From NCBI GenBank assembly GCA_034440635.1, contig JAOTON010002119.1:57478-121477 (forward strand): 64,000 nt of DNA, in the 5' to 3' direction. The notes under the pieces were generated by a model, which ran no database searches, was not told the origin of the DNA, and saw nothing but the letters and a program-made list of their open reading frames with translations. Positions 24,346-36,489 of this stretch are shown one piece after another. A program made the translations under genes and the position numbers. Origin of the DNA: Lepas anatifera (Eukaryota; Arthropoda; Thecostraca; Lepadidae). The stretch's first letter is position 1; each line of letters begins with the position of its first letter.

Positions 24346-24949
24346 CATGTTAATAAAGCAGTTACACGCCATATTTGAAAGGGGTAATTCCATTCTGGAA
24401 TTGGGCATAATTCACGCTGCACTTGATATCTACGCCGCTTTCGCGTGAATGTCACCGCTCTTTGTGAAACGTGATTCTGAGTACGGCGGAACTTTGCAGG
24501 TGAATGTGGTGTAAAACACGCCGCATTTCTACAACTGTTATGAAACGGAGAGCGCAGTTGAATAACAACGAATCGTGGTGTGGTAGTTGAATGTTGTTGA
24601 AGAAATTGAAGCTATTCACGTTTTATTCACGACATAACGCACAGACTGAGACGTAATTCAAAATATTGTTGAGTATTTTTTTAGAGAGAAGGCAATTGAA
24701 ACAATGGGGTTGGTAGGGACGGCCATTCCAATCACCAATTCCAGAAATCTCTTTTCAATCAAGCTTTGGTTTCAATGCCCTCAAGTACCTACATGCAAAA
24801 AGCGTTTTTTTTATTTAATTCAAAGTGATTTTAACCCCAGTACCCACCATTTTTGGGTTGTATTTTTGTTGTCACTGAGTTGCTTTAAAGTCAAGTGAAG
24901 GAATAAGAATTACATCTCAAACTGTGGTTTCCAAAGAACGAAACTTAGT
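24346..24949. other. no gene seen
   Basis: No supported feature. It includes sequence around 24400-24560 that resembles 11590-11780 in short phrases only. Confidence 0.4.
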
Positions 24950-27860
24950 GAGAGCTGAGTTCTGTGCTTGTGTGTGTGCAACATGATTGTGGATATCATG
25001 ATTGTGAGTGATTATGACATGGTTTTAAAGACAGGCACTAGGCACTGTGATTTTAGCCCACACAAATTTGTCATTGTTGCCATTAGCGTTCCTTGTGCCC
25101 GCTCAAAACTGACTGTTGTCGAGTCACGCATTCTAAAAAATGTCAGTGTTGCCGATCTCCACACTCGACTAGGACTCGTTGATTGGCAACCCGTGTATAG
25201 GCAGCAGCGGAAAGCTGATCAATGGAAAGTATTTCTGTCTTCTTTTTTACCGGTTCTTGACGGTGTCGCTCCTATTAAAGGGAATGTGGCACCTTGGTCG
25301 AATCCTGGAATTTAGTGTTATTAGGCGTACTTTTAGTAAAAAATAATTAAACCACTCACGATTTCTCTGAAAAATTTACAATAAGCTCAATATTTGGTTT
25401 TTAAAAATACTGCTCTAGAAAAAGAAATAAATATCAGCCTGTGGATGATGTCACGATCTGGCAACCACTACCATACTTGAAACGCTTCAAGGGCTTCGAT
25501 TGGCTGATGCTCATCGTGACGTCACCATATGTCGTCACACCAGTAGCTCACAACAATGGCCGCCGTTGACGGGGGGCTGAGGGGGCTGGTGTCAGGTAGG
25601 TTTTAGCTTTTTCTACGGAAATATCGAGTTCCAAGACAAATGAAATGTAATGGGTTTTCCGACCTGCTTTACAACTTGGCTATCTCAGTTAAAATCACAT
25701 TGTGAAGGTGCCACATTCCCTTTAACCGGGCCGTCAGGGCGGCCGTGCGGAAAGATGTCAGGGATGATGTAAATAGGCGTATCGCTGAACAGGGTCCTAG
25801 CTTAATTTATCGAAATGTTCGCCAGTGCATAGGTGGAGGTAGGGGCAGCCACGTTCATCCTGAATCATCTGCCGACTCCTTAAATATATACTTTGTCGGT
25901 GTTGGCCCAGCTCTGGTTGGGAACTGGCCGCACAGACTGCAGACGTGCCAGATTTTATCACGAAGGTTCCTGTGTAGGTGCCTGCAGCTTTGCGGTGTTC
26001 ACAGTAGACCACGCCACCCTCCAGCACGTCATTCGCAGCATGCACAACACGTCTGCCTGTGGTTCGCATGACTTTTCGATTCGTGTTTTTAAACTTCGTT
26101 TTAGAGCGATCAGCATTCCTCTTTTAAACATTATCAACTCATGCCTTGGACGTAACGACTTTCCTGATTGTTGGAAACACTCCATTGTTATGCCAGTTTT
26201 CAAATCCGGTCTGGTGACTAGTCCCGCCAGCTTCCGACCTATTTCGTTAGTGCCTGTCATTGCCAAAATTGTAGAAAAAAATTGTCCAACGTCAGTTATT
26301 TGACTACCTCTCTCAAAATTACCTTCTCTCAGATGCTCAACACGGATTTAGGCCACGTCATTCAACCGAAACCGCACTTGTCACAGTCTCAGATCACATT
26401 CTTTCGGCAATGAATAGAGGCGAAATTACTCTCCTGTGCTTACTTGATTTGAGGAAAGCTTTTGATGTAATCCAGCACTCCAAGCTCCTTACTAAATTAC
26501 AGCTCTACGGCGTTGATGACGGCTGGTTTCGCTCTTACCTCTACAATCATACCCAAAGTGTCTCAGTTTTTGACCCCTCTACCGGAAAAAATCGATGTCT
26601 CGACCACTGGAAAATAGCGTGGGCGTTTTCCAGGGATCTTCCTTGGGGCCCCTCCTCTACAACATCTTTGCGAACGACCTCAGTTACTTTGCTCCCGAGG
26701 CAGTTGTTGTTCAGTACGCTGACGACACTCAGGTACTAGTTTCTGGGCGAAAAGAAAACATCATGGCTCTGGTTGCTTGCATGGAACGCTCTCTTTCTTC
26801 TCTAGACTCGTGGTTCTGTTCTAATGCGCTAAAAGTAAATGCTGCAAAAACGCAACTGATGGTATTTGGCACCAGACAAAATTTGAAAAATGTTCCCACT
26901 ATCCACATCAATTTTCGTGGCCAAGAGATCGTACACGTCTAAACTGCTCGAAATCTGGGACTTAATCTTACTCAATCTCGACTCAAATCTTACCTGGGAT
27001 GCGCACGTAGTTGCCCTCACGAAAACATGTTTCGGACTGCAATCGGCCTTTGCCATGCCAGGCACCATCTGCCTTCCAAAACTCCTCAAACCATCGTTCA
27101 TGGCCTTGTTCTTTCCCATCTGCGATATTGTATGTCTGTATTTGGAAACTGTTCTGGGAAAAATCATCGTCAGCTTCAAAAAGTGATCAATTTTTGTGCG
27201 AGAATAGTTTCCGGGAGACGTAAATTCGACCACATTTCGGATGTTCTGGACAAGCCCGGCTGGCTGAATTCCAAACGACTCGCTGAATATCACTGCCTCA
27301 CTCTCATTCACAAAATTGTCACGTCTGGAGAACCAGCCATCCTTGCCTACCGTTTTCAGCATAACTTAAACTGCCGGGCCCGTGAAACACGACAGGATCG
27401 ACACCTCCGCACTTCTCAAATACGTACCGAGGCTGGTAGACGTCAGCTGATTTATCGGGGAGACATGCTGTACAACTCTCTTCCACCCGACATCACCGGT
27501 TGTAGAGCACAAACATTTACGAGGGCATTGCGAGCCCATCTGAAGAGTAGAGAGTGACTTCTTGCTTATGTTGATACGTTCGATCTCATGTTGAGAACTC
27601 TTTTACTGACTGATGATTTTTCGCTTTATTTGTATTGTGTCAAATTGCTTATCTGTTTTACCTGAGCTTTCTAGTACATCACTTTCTTGGCTGTGTATGC
27701 TTGTATCATTGGTTTTGTGTGATTGAGTGTCTGATGGCATGCTTGAAATCCTCTTAATTCAACCTGAGTGATCTCCATTGACGCTGGACTAAGAATAGCC
27801 ATGATATTTGTGGAGAGTCCAAAGATGTCCAATAGATAAATAAATAAATAAACATAACTT
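24950..27860 (+). pseudogene. third LINE (Jockey/CR1 group), 5'-truncated, broken
   Basis: It starts within the endonuclease tail (VSDYDMV near 25010) and runs through the linker (LGLVDWQPVYRQ). Reverse transcriptase follows: VMPVFKSG and FRPISLVPVIAKIVEK near 26230-26275, LLDLRKAFDVIQHSKLL near 26450, QGSSLGPLLYNIF near 26635 and the catalytic QYADDTQV near 26715. The thumb and C-terminal region extends to 27557. There are several stops and frame changes. It ends in (AATA)n at about 27835-27858. A TTAA-flanked MITE interrupts it at 25279-25721; the reading frame is continuous across the empty site. Related fragments are at 44041-44880 and 47245-47405. Confidence 0.88.
25279..25721. mobile_element. 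TTAA-flanked MITE (piggyBac-like)
   Basis: 443 bp with exact 17-bp inverted ends AGGGAATGTGGCACCTT and TTAA on both sides (25275-25278 and 25722-25725). No coding capacity. The TTAA duplication is the piggyBac signature, so mobilisation by a piggyBac-type transposase is inferred. Confidence 0.88.
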
Positions 27861-28138
27861 TTTTCTCTTTCATCTAGTTGAATTGATACTTTCTCATCTT
27901 ATAAAGTTGGAATATTGCATCAAGGAGGCAATGAAGTGCTGGAAAGTCACAGTTATATTTTGTCTCATATCTTAGTTTTAGATGAAATGTGGAGACCATT
28001 ATCATGAATTTCGCTTGATCCAGACTGGCTCTGGTCCCGGCACAGTCTCGGCGTCTAGCCTTTGGCCCCGGCTTTAGACCCGCCGGGGCCAAATCTGGTC
28101 CCGGCGCCGGGACCGCGGGACCAGAAAGTCCCACCTCT
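27861..28138. mobile_element. one end of a second hAT-type element
   Basis: It ends in AAGTCCCACCTCTA at 28125-28138, the same terminal sequence as the hAT element at 20774-23290. It has a different subterminal repeat (GGTCCCGG, GGGACC). No matching left end was found, so the element is truncated or its other end has diverged. The left limit is uncertain. Confidence 0.5.
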
Positions 28139-28359
28139 ATTCACGAAGCGACGCACCCTGGCGCATGGTAACACGGAGCTCTTGCTGGTGCCCGGGGGCC
28201 TGTGCTCCGCCGACACCCCTCTTCCAAATCCAGTGTGTCTTTTTTCTTTTTTTCTGCATCCAGTGACTATCCAATTACCAAAAAATTGTGGATGGACTTA
28301 ACCACCTACTGTATCCCTGTCCTCTCATTTCTAGCAAACGTTTGTATTTTTCAGCCTTG

Positions 28360-28770
28360 ATGGTGGGGTGCTGTCCCAGGCGCCCCCGCTGTCATGTGGT
28401 CCGGCGGGGCGCGGGCTCCCCTCGGCCCTCGCCGCCTCTGCCCGTGTCTCGGCCGGTGCCGCCCCTCCGCATCAGCTGTGCGACGGGCGCTCTGTTCGGC
28501 GACGCTTGCGGTGGCGTGCGGCATCCGGTGCGCTGGTGGTGTGGCGCGGTTGCGTGGTCCTGGCGGCCTCAGTGTTTCTGCGCTTTGCGGGGCGGCCGCC
28601 GTTCAAGGATGTTCGTTTGCGCCGCCGCTCTCATATCGGATGGTGTGTTGTGCTATGTGTGCCTGTCCTGCCGTGTTTTTAGATGTATCGACTCTAAGAT
28701 GCTCATTTTAAACCGTCTCCCCCGGCGTAGCGTAGGGGCTCCGCGCCGGGGGTGCACATGTAATTTTACC
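28360..28770. other. GC- and CpG-rich patch, no supported gene
   Basis: All frames are partly open because of base composition. No domain seen. Confidence 0.4.
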
Positions 28771-29189
28771 TAGGACTAGGCATGTATTATTTGTGTAATA
28801 TGTATGTTTTTACTGCCAATATACGTGTATGGATCCAAACCCAGTTCTAAATGGGTGTCGGCAGGGTCCTTTCTATCCAAAAGCACGCCGAATTTAGGGC
28901 CACCATCGCGACGCAAGATATAAATGTGTTGGCGTGCATTTTGGTGTAATGCCGGCCACACGGCCCCCGGGGGGCCTCAAGGGTCTGCACTGGGCGCTGT
29001 AAGCGCCCCGCACCCCCAGAGGCAACACGCTCAGGTAGCGCTGGCACGACTGGAGTGGAGTGGGAATGTTGTGAATGAAAGCTGGGGCCAGGGGCGCAAG
29101 TTTCCATATATTTGGGGGGGCTCGAGCCCCCAATGCCCGGAGAAGCCCCCCCCAATGACCCGACGAGCCCCCCAATCCCAAGTTGCGGG

Positions 29190-30760
29190 CCCCTACGGAC
29201 ACAGCCGGGCCCCTGCCACGACTACGGTCCCCAGTGGTCTACTTGGGCTAGCTTTGGCTGAGGCCAGGCTCCCTGGCATGCTTGCGGGTCCCCTGTGGGC
29301 CATCCTTAACCTTGGTGTCCGCAACCGGGCCCCTAACGATATTTTCAGGCCCACTTTGACTGCAGCCGGGTCCCTAATTCCAGTAGTCTCGGGCTTCCTG
29401 TCATCCAACCGGGCCCTCTATGATCCACCCGGGCCCCTGTGCACTGCAACTGGGCCCGCTGTAATCCACCCGGGCCCCCTGTGAGTGCAAACGGGCCATC
29501 TATGATCCACCCGGGCTCCTTGTAATAACAACCGGGCCCCCTGTGATCCACCCGGGCCCCCTGTGATCCACCCGGGACCCCTGTGATCCACCCGGGCCCC
29601 CTGTGAGTGCAACCGGGCCATCTATGATCCACCCGGGCCTTCTGTGACTGAAACCGGGCCCCCTGTCATCCACCCGGGCCCCCTGTGGCTGCAACTGGGC
29701 CATCTGTGATCCACCCGGGGTCCCTGAGACTGCAACCGGGCCCCCTATGATCCACCCAGGCCCCTGTGACTGCGACCGGGCCCTCTGTGATCCACCCGGG
29801 CCCCCTGTGACTGCAACCGGACCCCCTGTGATCCCCCGGGCCCCCTGTGATTACAACCAGGCCAGTTATGATCCACCTAGACCATCTGTGATCCATCCGT
29901 GTCCCCTGTGACTGAAACCGGGCCCCCTGTGACTGAAACCGGGCCCCCTGTGACTGAAACCGGGCCCCCCTATAGCTGCAACTGGGCCATCTGTGATCCA
30001 CCTGGGCCCCTGTGAGTGAAACCGGGCCCCCTTTGATCCACCCGGGCCCCTGTGACTGCAACCGGGCCCCCTGTCGTCCACCCGGACCCCCTGTGGCTGC
30101 AACTGGGCCATCTGGGATCCACCCAGGGCCCCTGTGACTGCAACCGGGCCCCCTATGACCCACCCAGGCCCCTGTGACTGTAACTGGGCCCCCTGTAAGT
30201 GCAAACGGGCCATCTATGATCCACCCGGGCCCCCTGCGACTGTAACCGGGCCCCCTGTCATCCACCCGGCCCCCTGTGACTGCAACCGGACCCCCTGTGA
30301 TTACAACCAGGCCAGTTATGATCCACCCGGGCCATCTGTGATACATCCAGGTCCCCTGTGACTGAAACCGGGCCCTCTGTGCGCCACCTGGCCCCTGTGA
30401 CTGCAACTGGGCTCCCTATGTTCCACCCAGGCCCCCTGTGACTGCAACCAGGCACTCTGTCACTGCAACCGGGCCCACTATGACTGCAACCGGGCCCTTT
30501 GTAATCCACCCGGGCCCCTTGTGACTGCAACCGGGCACCTTTGATCCACCCTGGCCCCCTGTGACTGCAATCGGGCCCCCTGTAATCCACCTGGGACCCC
30601 CTGTGATCCACACGGGCCACCTGTGACTGCAACCGGGCCATCTGTGATCCGCCCGAGCCCCTGTCACCGCAACCGTGCGCCTGTGATTGACCCGGGCCCC
30701 CTGTGACTAAAAACGGGACCTGTGACTGCAAGCGGGCTCCCTGTGGTCCAGGAGGCGCGG
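29190..30760. repeat. GC-rich satellite, about 20/40-bp units
   Basis: Alternating half-units of the types CCGGGCCCCCTGTGATCCAC and CCGGGCCCCCTGTGACTGCA, several dozen in all, with point changes and some deletions. All frames are open over long stretches, which gives spurious proline/glycine-rich reading frames on both strands. Confidence 0.92.
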
Positions 30761-31019
30761 GTCCACTAATGCCACGTACGGGGCCTTGCCATGAGTGCGG
30801 GGCCCTGCAGTCTATTTGGGCTTGCTGTGGCTGCAGCCGGACTCCCTGACATGCTTGCCTGGCATGCCTGCTTGGGTGCGGTCCCCTTTAGGACCACCCA
30901 TAATCGCTTTGTCGGCAAACGGGCCCCTTGACGATATTCTCAGGCCCATTTTGACTGCATCCGGCCCCTATTTCTGGCAGTCTCGGGACCTTTTTGGTTC
31001 AGCCGGGCCCTCTGTGACT
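30761..31019. repeat. decayed satellite flank
   Basis: Irregular GGGCCC-containing units continue at lower similarity. Confidence 0.5.
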
Positions 31020-31290
31020 ACAACCGGGCTCCTTGTATTCTGCCCTGGCCCCTTTTAGTCTGCCCGGGCCCCTGTGGTCTGCCCGGGCCCCTGTGGTCTG
31101 CCCGGGCCCCTGTGGTCTGCCCGGGCCCCTTGCGGACGGTCTGGGCTCCTTTTAGTCTGCCCGGGCCCCCTGTGGTCTGCCCGGGCCCTCTGTGGTCTGC
31201 CCGGGCCCCCTGTGGTCTGCCCGGCCCCTGCGGTCTGCTCGGCCCCCTGCAATTTGCCCGGGCTCCTATGTTTTGACGTGTCCCTGTTGT
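31020..31290. repeat. GC-rich satellite, about 18-bp units
   Basis: Tandem units of GGTCTGCCCGGGCCCCTGT. The core is shared with the longer-unit array to the left. Confidence 0.9.
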
Positions 31291-32574
31291 CTGCAAGGAA
31301 CCACAGCACTAGCAGATTCAGCGGGGGGGGGCAAACGGGGAAATCCCGCCAAATCCCCCGATTTTGCCGATTTTTACGGATTTTCTTTAAAAAACCATAT
31401 GTTTTTCACGATTTGGGGGCCTGTTGCCCGCCCCCGCCCCACCATCGGCCTGAATCGACCCCTGGCTCCACTCATCCCACTTCGCTTTATCCGGGAACCC
31501 GTGCTATAATTTCAGGCTCCCTCTGGGCTACCCAGGCTTCCTCAGGCTCTAGCCGGGCTCATTGCCTTGCTTACGATCCCCGTAGTTCACCATCCCCACC
31601 GTGCGCAGCCGGGCCCCTTCTGATAAGTACTGGTTTAATAAATTGACATGTTTTTATTTTGGCGTCCCTCCGTCGGCACTACTTTTCTTCATTGTTATAT
31701 TTCTAGGCATTTTTTGTCAGAAATGTGCATGAAGTTTTCCATTTTGTTAGTTCTAGTGGAATCTTGAATACAGACAAAAAGACTCTTAAATTTGTCTGTC
31801 AAAAAGTGTATCATATCTTGTCGTCAAACCGGATCAAATAATGTGCGTTCGCTGGCGAATGGTAGCCTCTTAATTTCCCGGCCTCGTCAGCGCAGCGCGA
31901 AGGAAGCTAAGGCAGTATCTTGGCTAAGGCATGCTCCCGGCTCTCTTGTCGTATTCCCCGAGGCGAATGATTTGTAAAAAGTTTGCTTTTAACAGTAAAA
32001 TTGGCATGCTTATGATTCAATCGGCTTGTGTCTACTCTGGGAAAGTTTCTTAGGCTCTGATTTGGGTTTTACGTTTGTGCTTTTCGTATCAATCCAAGTC
32101 GTGCTCCGATGCGCGGTGTTGAATGGCAAGTAAAGTGATTGTTTGCTATTAGCTGCTGTCGGGCTAAATGCCTAATGAGTGATGATCCCCTGTCAGGCTC
32201 CCCTGATGGCTGAATACCAAGACTTGGAGAATATTGTGTCCCCTATGGCCGCCAGTGATGTATCTCGACTTTGGGTAAGGGGAGGGGCAAAGCCTCAGGG
32301 GGCAGGGTGGCACTTAGCCACCCGAAGGGCGCTCTTTTCACCCAAAGGGCGACCAATCGTCACATCCTGGGGGAGGAGAGGGTTTGGGGGTAGCATTTCG
32401 TCCTCAGAGGCTCTTAGGCTTAAGGGATGGCTGCCCCATTTGCCCCCCCCTGGTGGCCGCAGCCGGGTCCCTTCTCCCAGTAGTTAATACCTACCCTGTG
32501 GATGCAGACGGGCCTGCCATGGATGCGGTTCGTGTAACTGCAACCAGCCTCTCCCATGCTTGCCATGCAAGCCC
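31291..32574. other. no gene seen
   Basis: Includes a G10 run near 31322 and otherwise single-copy-looking sequence. No supported coding region. Confidence 0.45.
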
Positions 32575-33081
32575 CTGTGGTATCCCGGGCCCTCATTGGT
32601 CTGGCCGGGCCCTCTGTGGTCTGCCCAGGCGCCTGTGGTCTGCCCGGGCCCCTTGTGCTCCGCTCGGTCCCCTTGTGGTCTGCCCGAGGTCCTTGTGGTC
32701 TTCCCGGGCCCCTATGGTCTGCCCCGGTCCCTGTGGTCTGCCCCGGCCCCTGTGGTCTTCCCGGGTCCCTATGGTCTGCCCGGGCCCCTGTGGTCTGCCC
32801 AGGCGCCTGTGGTCTGCCCGGGCCACTGTGGTCTGCCCCAGTCCCTGTGGTCTGCCCCGGCCCCTGTGGTCTCCCGGCCCCATTTGGTCTGCACGGACTC
32901 CTTGTCTGCCAGTGCCCATTTTGGTCTGATCGAGCCCTTTGTGGTCTGCCCGGCTCTCCTGTGGTTTTCCCGGAACCCTTTTGGTCTGTCCGGGGCTCCG
33001 TGTGGCCTCTGCGGCCCCCTTTTGTCCGTCCGGGGCCCCTTTTGTCTGCGCGGGCCCTCTGTGGTTTGCCCGGGCCCCTCC
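32575..33081. repeat. GC-rich satellite, 18-bp units, second block
   Basis: The same GGTCTGCCCGGGCCCCTGT-type units as 31020-31290. The array resumes at 33367-33480 after a MITE, and decayed units appear at about 34775-34895. Confidence 0.9.
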
Positions 33082-33366
33082 CAGTCTGCAAAGTATGGCA
33101 CTTTCGACGAGATCTCGTGTTGCGGACACCCTTCAGGTGGTGCAAACTTTGGAGCAAACAAATGCCCACTTTTGTCGTCTGGTGCGAGGGAGTTCAAATC
33201 AATCACCCACAGAGTTCTGAGAAGGGAGAAACTGGTAAAAACTTAGAAATTTCTGGGTCAGTGAAATTTCTCACCGTGTTTGGTGTGAATTTTAGGCTGC
33301 TGTTGGTGCAAAAAATCTACAAGGCTGGTGTGGACTCGCCGGGTCTGCTGCCATACTTTGCGACTG
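33082..33366. mobile_element. short inverted-repeat element (MITE-like), copy 2
   Basis: The left end CAGTCTGCAAAGTATGGCA and right end TGCCATACTTTGCGACTG are inverted. A 12-bp palindrome ACGAGATCTCGT lies near the left end. It is the same family as 10830-11332, in the opposite orientation. GGGCCCCTC lies at both edges but is also part of the satellite it sits in, so the target duplication is not proven. Confidence 0.75.
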
Positions 33367-33480
33367 GGGCCCCTCTGTGGTTAGCCCGGCCCCTGTGTTC
33401 TGATCGGGTCCCTGTGGTCTGCCCAGGTCCTTTCATCTGTCCAGGCCCGGTGTGGTCTGCCCGGGCCCGCTGCCCAGCCA
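33367..33480. repeat. GC-rich satellite, continuation
   Basis: Resumes the 18-bp family after the MITE. Confidence 0.7.
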
Positions 33481-33689
33481 GCAATTCCGACCGGGCCCAG
33501 AGCGAGCTGGGCCGGGCTCTGCCCGAGCCATAACCCGCGCCCGACCGGGGGTCCGGCGCCACCTTCGCCCCACCGGGGGCCATCGATGGCCCCCCTCTAA
33601 CTCCGAAAATATGGGCGTTAGCGCAGATCTGCAAAGTGCAATAGAAAGCTCGAGTGAATTCAGTAAGAAATTACTTGGCATGTTTTAGT

Positions 33690-34440
33690 GCTCAGGTCAA
33701 TGGTTTGACCTCCAGAGGTCAAATTAAGTCAAGATCGGCTATTTTCACTCAAATATGCAATGATTAAGCAAACTGGGCATAACTCTTGTCATTAGAGCTA
33801 TTGAGGCCTGGTAAAGTACATTTGATAGCAAATTGCCAGTAATTTTTCCGCTATGTGGAACGTAAAGACCTCCCGCCAGTGGTTTGACCTCCAGAGGTCA
33901 CCTCGTGACCTAATATGACCTGAGGTCACGAAAGGTCAAAAAGTGACCTTGCCGTATATCAAATGAAAGCCAGTGACAAGACAAGCACGATGGTGTTTGT
34001 TTCACCGCTCTAGCTTAATTAGGTCAAAAGTTATTGTCAAAATACTGTTTTTGACCTCTGGTGACCTTGGATGACCTTGGGAAAGTCAAAGGGCAAATAT
34101 GACCCCTGGGATCCGTGAAAGGGTGTCCAAAAACAATGTTTGGAGCAGCCTGAGTATTTGCAATAATTTTGTGGCTTTTATATCATGAAACAGCTTTTCC
34201 CCATGCTTTTGCCAATGGGAGAGGTCGCCTCGTGACCTGACCTCAGGGCACGAAATCGAAAAATCCCGGATATACACCTTGTAGACCCTGGAGGGGTCAT
34301 GAAGTGTAGGAAGTTTCAAATCAATCGACTTTGACATGTAGCTCTTACAGAGCTCTAAAGTTGAAGTGAGGTGACCTTGGTTGACCTCGTCTGGTGACCT
34401 GACCTTGGGTGACCCGAGGTAAAAAATTTCAGGGATGATG
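33690..34440. repeat. AGGTCA/TGACCT-rich repeat
   Basis: More than a dozen AGGTCA or TGACCT hexamers in direct and inverted arrangements. Related in character to the elements at 52295-53137 and 60317-61150, but the ends were not identified. Confidence 0.6.
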
Positions 34441-36489
34441 GGAAAATGATGCAGTGAGAGGTAGAGCCCTCAACCGCGGTGCTGCGCCTCGTCGTTTTTC
34501 TGCTATCCCGGAAAAACCTTAGTGGGGGCCATCAATGGCCCCCCTCGGTGGGGCGAGGGATAAGACTCATAGCTGAGCCACATAGACTCACGCTGAGCCT
34601 GACATTAGGTCGAGGGATGACATCTTGCCCGAGCGGTAGAGCCCGGTCTTGCTTGACCATGGGCTCTGCCCAGGCGGAGCGGGAGCCGGACCTGGGCTGA
34701 ACCGATGTACTCGGGCTCTGCCTAGTCAAAGCCCTGCATATATCGGGCAGAGCCCAGCCAAATTGCTGGCGGTGTGTGGTCTGCTCGGGCCCCTTGTGGG
34801 CTTACCGGGATCCTATGGTTTTCTGGGTTCCTGTGGTCTGTCCGGCCCCTTTGGTGTGCTCAGGCCCTTTGTGGTCTGTCCGGGCCCCTTGTCTAAGAAT
34901 ATCGTGCAGAAACTGAAGCTGTTGTGTTGGTCGTGTATTTACAGGAGTTCCTTATTTTTTTAGCAGTTTCGTGCCCCAGGTGGTGTATCCGTGCTCCCTG
35001 TTGCCGAAACCGGCCCCCTGTCATGCTTGCGGGCCCCTATGGTTTCCCCGGGCAACGTGCGGCCGGTCCCATGCCTCCTGGAACATTCGGGGAGAGATGG
35101 ATGGGGTGTGAGAAATGTTAGGCCCCCATTCCTTTTGTACTGATCCTATATGAGGATTGTAGAGGGAAATAGGCAGTACCACCTATTCATAGTACCCCTT
35201 GACCGGTACCCAGTGTCGTAAAATGCTATTGAACTTGTGAATGGATCAGAAAAAGGTGTCTTGATCATGTAACATAAATATCAGTTGGTTCGATTTCCCT
35301 GCTGATAAATGAATTTCGCATTTCGATCTCTATCTTCCATTTGTATCAAATTATTTGTGATAATGCAATTTCGTTCCAGGTGTGAATGTTAAAATGGTTG
35401 GACAGTATAAACATAAGTCGGGTGCACAGAAGTGTAAAACAAAGAACATTCAAGACCGAGAGGCTGCTCTGGCAAAACTACCCAAACTTTCTTAATTTTT
35501 TCAGGTAGCCTATGAATCTAGAATTGTCCTGCTAATTTTGCAAACTGTTATAAAATTACCCCGATCATATTTGCATTTAATCTCTAGCAACTTACGCGTC
35601 CACTTAAAGTAGTTCATATCACTACTATTTTTGGTATTAGCAAGCTACCTTCATCTATCGACCGCAAAAAGTTAAACCCCAATTTAAAACTAACTCGGAA
35701 AAGTGCAATGTATATAGTTTCCAGCAAAACGGTAAAGTAAGGTTGTAATTCCAATCCTTGTTTTCCTGATCATTGCCTTCCTCGGCCAGGCCACCAGCCA
35801 GATCCCGTTTGCTAAAAGACCCTCCAGCATCCATCCCTCCTGCGTCGTGAAGGGCTGATCCCGTTGTACCTCCGGAGGAGAGCATCCGCGTGGACGACGA
35901 AGACAGTGAGTAGACACCTACTTGTCCTTGCATACTTTGGCAACTCGTTCAAAAGATTGGGTCTTCTGACTACTTCTTGGGCTAAATAGTGCAAATCATG
36001 ACAGTGACGAATAGTGCGTTAAAAAAATTATTTAACCTTCGCATTCAGTTTTCGACAACAAACGGCCGGAAATGCGTTTTTGTCACATTTTCATTAAAAA
36101 AATACGGCCCCCCATCATGTGCGGGCCCCCTTTCGAGCCGGGTGCCCCCCAATCGAAAACATAAAGTTGCGCCTCTGGCTGGGGCTGTAAGTGAGCATGT
36201 GTGTTGTACTGAGTATGAATCTAAGTCACTGGCGGTCAACGCGTCATCGCGCTGCTTTGCAGCGTTGCAGCATCGGTCGTCGTCCAACACAGGGTGGTTC
36301 AAGTTTAGTATATACTAGTCTGGCAACCCCTTTGCTGACGTCACCCCGAGGATGCCCGAGGGCATTTGGCGCTGTAGGCATGGCAGGAAGGTGGTTTTCC
36401 AGAAAATATTATAAATACTTATAGACCGTTTAGAGATGTGATTTTTGGTCAGCATGGTTGTGTAACATTTTTCTTTCCAAAACTGACCT
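34441..36489. other. no supported gene
   Basis: Contains decayed satellite units at about 34775-34895. At 35655-35933 both strands have open frames with no recognisable domain. Pyrimidine-rich sequence before 35791 and GTGAGT at 35907 could be splice signals of a decayed plus-strand exon, but every plus-strand frame between them has a stop. Confidence 0.35.

Noticed and set aside
25745..26071. Separate small gene
   Set aside because: It is LINE linker and reverse-transcriptase sequence read partly out of frame after a frameshift near 25915.
28288..28773. 161-codon Cys/Arg-rich frame
   Set aside because: Three overlapping frames are open because of GC content; no motif or splice context.
29345..33533. 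Long Pro/Gly-rich frames on both strands
   Set aside because: Composition and periodicity of the GC-rich satellite explain them; several overlapping frames are open at once.
35655..35933. Possible exon on either strand
   Set aside because: Plus-strand frames between the candidate splice sites all contain a stop; the minus-strand frame has a poor acceptor and a GC donor. No family recognised.
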